DNA from: Actinomycetes bacterium
GTDB taxonomy: Bacteria > Actinomycetota > Actinomycetes > Actinomycetales > Cellulomonadaceae
Assembly (NCBI GenBank): GCA_023460255.1
Contig: JAEWQZ010000196.1
Coordinates: 1-5,544 of the forward strand
Length of the DNA stretch: 5,544 bases
Direction of reading: 5' to 3'
This document shows positions 1 through 5,258 of the stretch, in pieces. Positions within the stretch are counted from its first letter, which is position 1, and the number at the start of each line of letters is the position of its first letter. The notes below the pieces were generated by a model. That model had not been told where the DNA came from. It searched no databases and saw nothing but the letters and a program-made list of their open reading frames with translations. Both the position numbers and the translations under genes were made by a program.

Positions 1-108
1 CTCGGCGGCGTCGCGCGCCTCCTCGGGCGTGGTGGCGACGATGCCGCCCAGCACCGGCACGCCGTGCCGCTCGAACATGTCCCGGGCCTGGTACTCGAAC
101 AGGTCCAC
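1..108 (-). CDS. sucC: Succinyl-CoA synthetase (ADP-forming) beta subunit, N-terminal fragment
   Basis: SucC is the nucleotide-binding (ATP-grasp) subunit of succinyl-CoA synthetase, the cytoplasmic TCA-cycle enzyme that makes ATP or GTP from succinyl-CoA together with the alpha subunit SucD. Only the first 36 codons are in the window; the gene continues past the left edge. Seen directly: the reverse strand reads VDLFEYQARDMFERHGVPVL and then GGIVATTPEEARDAAE, which matches the opening of actinobacterial SucC (usually M/VDLFEYQAR(D)LFEKHGVPVL...). The start is set at the GTG at 108-106 because the family normally begins exactly at (M)DLFEYQA and a Shine-Dalgarno sequence lies 9 nt upstream. 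sucD is expected next, outside the window. The identification rests on this short but very characteristic N-terminus. Confidence 0.9.
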   Translation of the reverse strand, partial: MDLFEYQARDMFERHGVPVLGGIVATTPEEARDAAE

Positions 109-117
109 CTGGTCGGT

Positions 118-124
118 CCTCCCT
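118..124 (-). promoter_or_regulatory. Ribosome binding site of sucC
   Basis: The reverse strand reads AGGGAGG followed by a 9-nt spacer (ACCGACCAG) and then GTG. This purine-rich match to the 16S 3' end supports the GTG start of sucC. Confidence 0.75.
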
Positions 125-187
125 CTCGCGGGCCGGCGCCGGGGTGTCCCGGCCGCTCGCCCGGGCATAGTGGTGTCGGCGCTGATG

Positions 188-216
188 ATCGTAGCCGCGC
201 GCCGTGGATATCTTCA
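188..216 (-). promoter_or_regulatory. Possible sigma-70-type promoter of sucC
   Basis: On the reverse strand a -10-like TACGAT (188-193, 4 of 6 matches to TATAAT) lies 17 bp downstream of TGAAGA (211-216, 3 of 6 matches to TTGACA). This would start transcription near base 181 and give a leader of roughly 70 nt before the sucC GTG. That leader can fold a small 6-bp hairpin at 138-143/148-153 with loop 144-147. The -35 is poor, so this is only the best candidate in the region. Confidence 0.3.
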
Positions 217-259
217 CATCGAGAGATCTCCCACACACCTCGTCGCCGCGCCCCACGCC

Positions 260-328
260 CAGAGTGGAACGACACGAGGGGTGAGGACCGCAGAGTGGAA
301 CGAGATGACAGCATGTCGTTCCACTCTG
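260..328. repeat. Three copies of a 13-15 bp motif, two direct and one inverted
   Basis: CAGAGTGGAACGA occurs at 260-272 and 291-303 on the plus strand, and its exact reverse complement occurs at 316-328. The two direct copies start 31 bp apart, close to three helical turns. Copy 1 (260-274, CAGAGTGGAACGACA) matches the inverted copy (314-328) over 15 bp; copy 2 matches it over 13 bp. The inverted copy can therefore pair with either one. The motif lies between the end of the lyase gene and the sucC promoter region, so it may belong to a terminator, a regulatory site or a dispersed intergenic repeat. The sequence alone does not decide between these. Confidence 0.75.
291..328 (-). terminator. 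Long hairpin downstream of the rhamnogalacturonan lyase, probable terminator
   Basis: Bases 291-303 pair perfectly with 316-328 (13 bp). After one G-G mismatch (304/315) the stem continues with 305-307/312-314, closing a 4-nt loop at 308-311. It begins about 40 nt after the TGA of the minus-strand lyase, where a terminator would be expected. No T-run follows, which is common for GC-rich actinomycete terminators but weakens the call. The arms are copies of the repeat in this region, so a role as a protein-binding dyad is an alternative. Confidence 0.5.
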
Positions 329-368
329 GTGGGCCGGAGGCGGAGGTCCGCCAGAGCTACGGCGTCGG

Positions 369-2591
369 TCAGCGCACGTACAGGTTCGGCCGGCCGGGCA
401 GCGTGAACGGCGCACCGAGGAAGAACGACGGGTGCGGCGGCTGGTTGTACGCGGTGTTCTGCCACGCCAGTGCCACGCGGTACTGCTGGTCGTGCAGCAG
501 CGTCCACATGCGTGTGTCGGTCGCGTGCGGTGTCGCGTAGATCCGCAGGGCGCTGTCGTCCGAGCGGGCCCAGACGACCTCCTCGCGCCAGTCCCCCAGG
601 ATGTCGCCGGAGAGCACCGGCGTGGCCTTGGTGCCGTTGTTGCTGCGCACCTGCGACCCGGTGAGCAAACGGGTGTCGCCACCGGTGCCGTACTTGTCGA
701 CCCACGTGCCGTCCAGGAGCTCGCGGACGGTGTCGCCGTCCCACCAGAGCAGGAAGTTCGTCGAGGACGGCTTGCGCCCGACGGCGGCGCCTGAGGTGTT
801 GCGCAGCTGCGAGTCCGTGGACGACCAGGACTCCGCGCCGGGGCTGCCGGCCCAGATGTCGGCTGCGACGCCGCGCCCGTTGTCCCTCGTCGCGGAGGTC
901 CGCCACAGGATCTGGCCGGTCCGCGCGTCCGCCATCCACGCGTCGGGCTGGGACGCGCTCTCCGTGACCTTGTAGTACTCCAGGCCCGGGCGGTCCGGGA
1001 TGAAGTCGCCGAGGTGACCGGCGTCGCCGTGACCGGTGCCGGTGTTCCACAGCCGGCGACCGTCGTCGTCGATCGCCGCGGCGCCGTAGAGGATCTCCTG
1101 GCGGCCGTCACCGTCGACGTCCCCGACGGACAGGGCGTGGTTGCCCTGCCCGGCGTAGGAGCCGTTGCCCGAGGCGTCCGAGTCGAACGTCCACCGGCGG
1201 GTGAGCCGGCCCTCGCGGTAGTCCCAGGCCACCACGACGGCGCGCGTGTAGTAGCCGCGGGCCATCACGATGGAGGGCCGGGTGCCGTCCAGGTAGGCCG
1301 TGCCGGCGAGGAACCGGTCGACCCGGTTGCCGTAGCTGTCGCCCCAGTCCGACACCCTGCCGCGCGGCGGCACGTAGTCCGTCGTCGCGCCGATCGCGCC
1401 GGTTCCGCCCTCGAACACCGTGAGGTACTCCGGCCCCGAGAGCACGTACCCCGACGAATTGCGGTGGTCGGCGTACGGGTCGCCGACCACCTGGCCCGTG
1501 CCCGAGCGGGTGCCGTCAGCGGTCTTGACCGCGACCTCGGCGGCGCCGTCGCCGTCGTAGTCGTACACCTGGAACTGGGTGTAGTGGGCGCCCGCCCGGA
1601 TGTTGCGTCCCAGGTCGATGCGCCACAGCCGACGCCCGTCGAGCTCGTAGGCGTCGAGGTAGACGTTCCCGGTGGTCCCGGACTGCGCGTTGTCCTTGGC
1701 GTCGGTCGGGTCCCACTTCAGCACGATCTCGAGCTGCCCGTCGCCGTCCAGGTCACCGACCGAGCCGTCGTTCGCCACGTGCCCGGAGCTGGGCCTGGAG
1801 ATCGGCACGTCGAGGTAGCCGTTCGCGAACGTCAGCGACGGCGCGGAGGCCGCCTGCGGCACGCCGTCGATGACGGCGCGCACCGTGTAGCTCGCGCTCG
1901 ACGCCGCCCCGGCGTCGTAGTAGTTCGTCGACCCCGTGACCGGCGTGGCGGTCACCTTGGTCCCGTCGCGGTACACGTCGAACCCTGTCGAGCCGGGCTC
2001 GGTGCCCAGGAGCCGCCACTGCACCAGGTTGCCGTTGCCGGACCGCACGCTGATGACCCCGCGGTCCAGGTCCTCGGCCTGCCACGCGCCGGCCGGTGGG
2101 TCGGTCGGGGTGGGTGTGGGTGTGGGCGTCGGTGTCGGGGTGGGCGTCGGTGTCGGGGTGGGCGTCGGTGTCGGTGTCGGCGTGGGCGAGCCCGTGCACG
2201 CCGTCCCGTTCAGCGCGAACGACGTCGGCCCCACGTTCGCCGACCCGCCCAGCGAGCCGATGAACCCGAACGTCACCGAACCACCCGAGGGCACCCGCGC
2301 GTTGTAGCCCGCGTCGCGCACCGTGACGACCGCACCCGACTGCGACGCGACGCCGTTCCACGCCTGCACGACCGACTGCCCGGACGGGAAGGTCCAGGAC
2401 AGGGCCCATCCCTCGACCGGGTCACCCAGGTTCTCCACCGTCACGTCGCCCTGGAACCCGGAGGGCCACTGGTTCGCCACCGCGTAGGTCACCCGGCACC
2501 CCGTTGCGGCCTGCGCGCTGCCAGCCCCGAGCAGCCCCACGCCCGCGCTCATCGCGACGGCCACAGCCCCTGCAGCAATCCTCGCCCGCAC
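369..2591 (-). CDS. Secreted rhamnogalacturonan endolyase (PL11) with N-terminal CBM2
   Basis: This enzyme should cleave the rhamnose-galacturonate backbone of pectin (rhamnogalacturonan I) by beta-elimination outside the cell, like Bacillus subtilis YesW. Order in the 740-residue protein: signal peptide 1-28 (positive N-terminus, hydrophobic core, cleavage at AQA/AT); CBM2 at about 30-133, bounded by Cys32 and Cys132, which probably form the usual disulfide; linker of 14 Pro-Thr pairs at 136-163; PL11 beta-propeller domain from about 169 to the C-terminus, the usual catalytic length. PL11 hallmarks are WQAEDLDRG and QWRLLG at its start, three calcium-type DGDG loops (D282, D346, D493), GDILGDWREE at 662-671 and the end motif LAWQNTAYNQPPHPSFFLG. 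In the CBM2, aromatic positions matching W17, W54 and W72 of Cellulomonas fimi Cex appear as W42, W78 and Y96. The start is GTG at 2591, preceded by AGGGGGAG. The gene is monocistronic, with the divergent transporter upstream. PL11 also contains exolyases (YesX type); endo action is inferred from overall resemblance. Confidence 0.93.
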   Translation of the reverse strand: MRARIAAGAVAVAMSAGVGLLGAGSAQAATGCRVTYAVANQWPSGFQGDVTVENLGDPVEGWALSWTFPSGQSVVQAWNGVASQSGAVVTVRDAGYNARVPSGGSVTFGFIGSLGGSANVGPTSFALNGTACTGSPTPTPTPTPTPTPTPTPTPTPTPTPTPTDPPAGAWQAEDLDRGVISVRSGNGNLVQWRLLGTEPGSTGFDVYRDGTKVTATPVTGSTNYYDAGAASSASYTVRAVIDGVPQAASAPSLTFANGYLDVPISRPSSGHVANDGSVGDLDGDGQLEIVLKWDPTDAKDNAQSGTTGNVYLDAYELDGRRLWRIDLGRNIRAGAHYTQFQVYDYDGDGAAEVAVKTADGTRSGTGQVVGDPYADHRNSSGYVLSGPEYLTVFEGGTGAIGATTDYVPPRGRVSDWGDSYGNRVDRFLAGTAYLDGTRPSIVMARGYYTRAVVVAWDYREGRLTRRWTFDSDASGNGSYAGQGNHALSVGDVDGDGRQEILYGAAAIDDDGRRLWNTGTGHGDAGHLGDFIPDRPGLEYYKVTESASQPDAWMADARTGQILWRTSATRDNGRGVAADIWAGSPGAESWSSTDSQLRNTSGAAVGRKPSSTNFLLWWDGDTVRELLDGTWVDKYGTGGDTRLLTGSQVRSNNGTKATPVLSGDILGDWREEVVWARSDDSALRIYATPHATDTRMWTLLHDQQYRVALAWQNTAYNQPPHPSFFLGAPFTLPGRPNLYVR
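2103..2186 (-). repeat. Pro-Thr linker coding repeat with 18-bp tandem units
   Basis: These 84 bp encode 14 consecutive Pro-Thr pairs (residues 136-163) that separate the CBM2 from the PL11 domain. At DNA level, three tandem 18-bp units lie at 2122-2139, 2140-2157 and 2158-2175. The first two are identical (plus strand GTGGGCGTCGGTGTCGGG) and the third differs at its last base. The near-perfect DNA identity, beyond what the protein needs, points to recent unit duplication by slippage or recombination. Such linkers are flexible, commonly O-glycosylated in actinomycetes and variable in length. Confidence 0.9.
2107..2126 (+). other. G-quadruplex-capable motif in the template strand of the lyase
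   Basis: The plus strand has four G-runs, at 2107-2110, 2112-2114, 2118-2120 and 2124-2126. The loops are T, TGT and TGT, so this meets the canonical G3+ N1-7 rule with short loops, which favours folding. It lies on the template strand of the lyase gene, within the Pro-Thr linker code, so a folded structure would sit in the path of RNA polymerase rather than in the mRNA. It may be only a by-product of encoding Pro-Thr repeats. Confidence 0.45.
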
Positions 2592-2595
2592 TGCG

Positions 2596-2603
2596 CTCCC
2601 CCT
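2596..2603 (-). promoter_or_regulatory. Ribosome binding site of the rhamnogalacturonan lyase
   Basis: The reverse strand reads AGGGGGAG, a 4-nt spacer CGCA, then GTG. This fixes the lyase start at 2591, directly before the basic N-terminus of the signal peptide. Confidence 0.65.
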
Positions 2604-2670
2604 ACCTGCGGCGACTCCGGGGAGATTGTCCCGACGGCGCGCGGGCGCGAGAAGCGTCGCGGACCTGCCT

Positions 2671-2678
2671 AAACGGTT
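2671..2678 (-). promoter_or_regulatory. Possible LacI-family-type operator upstream of the lyase
   Basis: AAACGGTT contains the odd-centred dyad AAC-G-GTT and lies about 80 bp upstream of the lyase start in otherwise GC-dominated DNA. LacI-family sugar regulators often bind short dyads with AAnCGnTT-like cores upstream of polysaccharide-degrading genes. The symmetry covers only 7 bp and does not extend further, so this is weak. Confidence 0.2.
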
Positions 2679-2756
2679 CCAGGCCCGGGTCGGCAGGGCC
2701 CCTTGGACTCCTCACCGGGCGGCGGTGCACCACCCGCACCCCGGTGTCGGGGTCGA

Positions 2757-2774
2757 GTCAGGGATCGACCTGAC
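2757..2774. promoter_or_regulatory. 18-bp interrupted palindrome, possible operator
   Basis: GTCAGG (2757-2762) and its exact reverse complement CCTGAC (2769-2774) flank a 6-bp centre. The size and spacing would fit a dimeric repressor such as a TetR-type protein, which often control MMPL exporters. It lies about 150 bp upstream of the transporter start. No regulator is encoded in the window to support the link. Confidence 0.25.
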
Positions 2775-2853
2775 GACAGCCCGGTCCGGCTCAGGGGGCG
2801 GACCCGGCGCTTCCCCGATGCGGTGCGACCCGACCGGCCAGGAGGCTTTCGGA

Positions 2854-2877
2854 CGCCGCGGGACGTGCACCGCGGCG
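2854..2877 (+). promoter_or_regulatory. GC-rich 8-bp dyad in the probable leader of the MMPL gene
   Basis: CGCCGCGG (2854-2861) pairs exactly with CCGCGGCG (2870-2877) around an 8-nt centre (GACGTGCA). It ends 43 nt before the transporter ATG. It could act as an operator in DNA or as a hairpin in the 5' leader; in such GC-rich DNA, chance is also possible. Confidence 0.3.
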
Positions 2878-2907
2878 CAGAGGATGCGCGCTCGATGTGC
2901 GCTGGAC

Positions 2908-2913
2908 GAGGGG
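2908..2913 (+). promoter_or_regulatory. Ribosome binding site deciding the MMPL start
   Basis: GAGGGG lies 7 nt before ATG at 2921. An in-frame GTG at 2897 would add eight residues but has no comparable purine tract at the right distance, and this GAGGGG would then fall inside the gene. The ATG is therefore preferred. Confidence 0.75.
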
Positions 2914-2920
2914 AACGATC

Positions 2921-5113
2921 ATGAGGCTTGGCTTCACCGGCCGCATCGCGCAGGCCAGTGCCGCGCGACCGTGGTTGACGGTCGGGGTGTGGGCGGCGCT
3001 GCTCGTCGGCGCCGGCGCGATGTCCACGCAGCTCGACGGCGCGCTCTCGCAGGAGGAGTCCTTCCTCACGAGTGTCGAGTCCGACGTGGCGGCCGACCTC
3101 GACCAGGACGCCCGCGGCGACGCCACCGCCCCGCAGCGGGAGACCATCGTCGTCACGTCGGACGCCCTGACGTTCGGCGACCCGCAGTTCCAGGCCGCGC
3201 TGACCCGCGCCGCTGACGCCGTGCGTGGCGTCGACGGCGTCGCGGACGTGGCCGTGCCGACGCCGGACGAGCCGCAGCCGGTCTCGGCCTCCGGGCACAC
3301 GGCGCTGCTCACCGCGACTCTGGACCCAGAACCCCCCGAGAGCGTCGGTGCCGCGCTCAACGACGCGGTCGCGGCGGTGAGCACCGATGAGGTCGGTGCC
3401 TACCCCTACGGCAACGCGTCGGCCGACGCGACCTTCGACACCATGGCCGAGGAGAGCCTGATGCGCGGCGAGATGATCGGCATCGGCGCCGCGCTGGTGA
3501 TCCTGGTGCTCGTGTTCGGGGCGCTCGTCGCCTCGCTCGTGCCGCTGATCATCGGCGCCGCCTCGATCTTCGCGGCGGTCGGCGTGACGGCGGCGATCGG
3601 TCAGGCGTTCGACCTGTCGTTCTTCATCGTCAACATGATCACGATGATGGGTCTGGCCCTCGGCATCGACTACTCGCTGATCGTCGTCCAGCGGTTCCGC
3701 GAGGAGCTGGCGCACGGGGCGACCGTGCGCGACGCCGTCGCGATCGCCGGCGACACGGCCTCGCGCGCGGTGTTCTTCTCCGCCATCACGGTGCTCATCT
3801 CGCTCGCCGGTCTGCTCGTCGTGCCGTTCTCGATCATGGTCAGCCTCGGCACGGGCGCGATGGTCGTCGCCGCGACCACCCTGCTCGCCGCCCTCACCCT
3901 GTTGCCGGCGCTGCTGCGCCTGCTGGGCCACCGGGTCAACGCCGGCCGCCTGCCCTGGGCGCACCCGGGTGCCGAGCCGCGCCGCTGGCAGGCGCGGGCC
4001 CGCTCGGTCATGCGCCGGCCGTGGGTGGGCGTCGCGGTCGGCGCCGGCCTGCTGGTCACGCTCGCGCTGCCGGTGCTCTCGATGCGCATGTCGTTCGCGT
4101 CCACCGACTCCCTGCCGGACGTCGCCTTCAAGCGGGCGGTGCAGACCCTGTCCAGCGAGTTCGGCTACGGGGACTCGTCCACGACCGTCGTCATCACGGA
4201 CGCGACCGACGCGCGCTCCCAGGTGGCAGCCCTCGCGGCCGCCGTCGAGGCGGACCCCGCATACACCGAGACCTCGACCGAGTGGGTGGGTTCGACGGCC
4301 TTCATCGACACGCGTGACGCGTACGAGGCGACGACGGTCGAGGCGGAGGACGCCGTGCACCGGATGCGCGGCGAGCTCATCCCGTCATACCTGGACGGGA
4401 CGGATGCGCACGCCTACGTGAACGGCGACGTCGCGAGCACCGTCGACTTCAACGACGTGATGTCCGACGCCGCACCGTGGGTCGCGCCCATCGTGCTCGG
4501 CTCCTCGCTGGTGCTCCTGCTCATCTCGTTCCGCTCGCTCGTGGTCGCGCTCACGGCGGTGCTGCTCAACGTGCTGTCGACGGCCGCCGCGTACGGGGCG
4601 CTGGTCGCCGTCTACCAGTGGGGCTGGCTCGCCGATGCCCTGAGCCTGCCGGCGTCCGGCGGCGTGGTGCCCTGGATCCCGGTGTTCCTCTTCGCGGTCC
4701 TGTTCGGCCTGTCGATGGACTACCACGTGTTCCTGCTGAGCCGGATCAAGGAACGCCACTCGGCAGGTGAAGGTGTGCGCGACGCGATCGAGCACGGACT
4801 GGGCCGGACCGGGTCGCTCATCACCGGCGCAGCCCTGATCATGGTCGCCGTGTTCGTGGGCTTCTCGATCACCGACCTCGCGGAGATGAGCCAGATGGGC
4901 TTCGGCCTCGCGGTCGCGATCATCCTCGACGCGACGGTCGTGCGCACCCTCCTCGTGCCGGCGGTCATGGCCATGCTCGGCGACCGCAACTGGTTCCTGC
5001 CGCGGTGGCTGCGGTTCCTCCCGCACGTGCACATCGAGCGGGCCCAGCACGCACGCATCGAGGACCGCCCTGCGCCGGCCCAGCCCGCCCCGGTCCCCGT
5101 CGGCGTGGGCTGA
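2921..5113 (+). CDS. MMPL family (RND superfamily) membrane transporter
   Basis: This is a proton-driven inner-membrane transporter of the MMPL type, whose members export lipids, lipid conjugates or hydrophobic compounds; the substrate cannot be told here. With the ATG start it has 730 residues, normal for the family in actinomycetes. It is built as two similar halves. The first has a membrane segment at about 18-36, an extracytoplasmic porter domain at 37-186 and five segments between about 187 and 335. The second has a segment at about 368-388, a porter domain at 389-518 and five segments at about 520-537, 540-566, 582-607, 632-650 and 656-686. The Asp-Tyr pairs of the proton relay are present in both halves, D250-Y251 (GLALGIDYSLIVVQRFREE) and D600-Y601 (FGLSMDYHVFLLSRIKE), matching D256/Y257 and D645/Y646 of mycobacterial MmpL3. 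The family signature DATVVRTLLVPAVMAMLGDRNWFLPRWL (670-697) is intact. A Pro-Ala-rich cytoplasmic tail ends the protein. The gene stands alone, divergent from the lyase, with no adjacent regulator and a strong terminator after it. Confidence 0.93.
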   Translation: MRLGFTGRIAQASAARPWLTVGVWAALLVGAGAMSTQLDGALSQEESFLTSVESDVAADLDQDARGDATAPQRETIVVTSDALTFGDPQFQAALTRAADAVRGVDGVADVAVPTPDEPQPVSASGHTALLTATLDPEPPESVGAALNDAVAAVSTDEVGAYPYGNASADATFDTMAEESLMRGEMIGIGAALVILVLVFGALVASLVPLIIGAASIFAAVGVTAAIGQAFDLSFFIVNMITMMGLALGIDYSLIVVQRFREELAHGATVRDAVAIAGDTASRAVFFSAITVLISLAGLLVVPFSIMVSLGTGAMVVAATTLLAALTLLPALLRLLGHRVNAGRLPWAHPGAEPRRWQARARSVMRRPWVGVAVGAGLLVTLALPVLSMRMSFASTDSLPDVAFKRAVQTLSSEFGYGDSSTTVVITDATDARSQVAALAAAVEADPAYTETSTEWVGSTAFIDTRDAYEATTVEAEDAVHRMRGELIPSYLDGTDAHAYVNGDVASTVDFNDVMSDAAPWVAPIVLGSSLVLLLISFRSLVVALTAVLLNVLSTAAAYGALVAVYQWGWLADALSLPASGGVVPWIPVFLFAVLFGLSMDYHVFLLSRIKERHSAGEGVRDAIEHGLGRTGSLITGAALIMVAVFVGFSITDLAEMSQMGFGLAVAIILDATVVRTLLVPAVMAMLGDRNWFLPRWLRFLPHVHIERAQHARIEDRPAPAQPAPVPVGVG

Positions 5114-5134
5114 GGGCCCCAGCGACGGGCCGGT

Positions 5135-5168
5135 GACGCCCGTCCGTCAGCGATGGCGGGCGGGCGTC
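5135..5168 (+). terminator. Strong GNRA-loop hairpin terminator of the MMPL gene
   Basis: Bases 5135-5149 pair with 5154-5168 over 15 bp around the tetraloop GCGA. Thirteen pairs are Watson-Crick and two (5143/5160, 5147/5156) are U-G wobbles on the plus strand; these would be A-C mismatches on the minus strand. The hairpin is thus stable only in the plus-strand transcript, fitting termination 21 nt after the transporter stop codon. No T-run follows. A smaller competing hairpin, 5124-5130/5138-5144, overlaps its left arm. Confidence 0.65.
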
Positions 5169-5189
5169 GGCGCACCCGGTGGGAGGTCG

Positions 5190-5242
5190 CAGGCGCGCCT
5201 GACCACCGGCCCGGCGCCTGGTCCGCGGTCGCTCAGGTGGTC
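5190..5242 (-). terminator. Possible terminator structures of pcrA
   Basis: Downstream of the pcrA stop on the reverse strand, 5236-5242 can pair exactly with 5201-5207 (7 bp, 28-nt loop). A perfect 12-bp palindrome CAGGCGCGCCTG follows at 5190-5201. No T-run is present and the main loop is long, so assigning pcrA termination here is tentative. The convergent arrangement makes some terminator in this gap likely. Confidence 0.3.
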
Positions 5243-5258
5243 CGGGTGACGTGCGCGC

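Larger units (their letters stand above)
2592..2920. other. Divergent intergenic region between the lyase and the MMPL transporter
   Basis: This 329-bp stretch holds no convincing gene: open frames crossing it lack coding character and run into neighbouring genes. It must carry the promoters of both divergent genes, but I see no good -35/-10 pair on either strand. It does contain the two ribosome binding sites, a short LacI-like dyad near 2671 and two longer dyads at 2757-2774 and 2854-2877. A minor 6-bp hairpin (2738-2743/2748-2753, loop GTGT) is also present. No regulator gene is encoded beside it. Confidence 0.6.

Noticed and set aside
2101..2190. Short tandem repeats that could suggest a CRISPR array or other repeat element
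   Set aside because: The units are contiguous with no spacers and translate in frame to a Pro-Thr linker within a secreted modular enzyme.
2625..2653. GACAAT as a -10 box for the lyase on the minus strand
   Set aside because: It matches the -10 consensus at four positions, but the hexamer at the proper -35 distance (TTCTCG) is a very poor match, so no promoter is claimed.
1014..2672. Long plus-strand open frame (552 codons) opposite the lyase gene
   Set aside because: It is antisense to a gene with clear CBM2 and PL11 domains. Its translation is Arg/Val/Gly-rich low-complexity sequence typical of a GC-rich antisense shadow, with no recognisable domain.
2884..2920. Possible small upstream open frame (ATG at 2884) before the transporter
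   Set aside because: It has no stop before the transporter start, continues far into the transporter gene in another frame as an Arg-rich shadow and lacks a good ribosome binding site.
2669..4360. Long minus-strand open frame (563 codons) opposite the transporter gene
   Set aside because: It is extremely Arg/Asp/Gly/His-rich with no hydrophobic core and lies antisense to a well-supported MMPL gene; a GC-bias shadow.
369..5113. Idea that the lyase and the MMPL transporter form one functional system
   Set aside because: They are divergent, MMPL proteins are not known pectin-oligosaccharide importers, and no shared domain or regulator supports a link beyond the common intergenic region.
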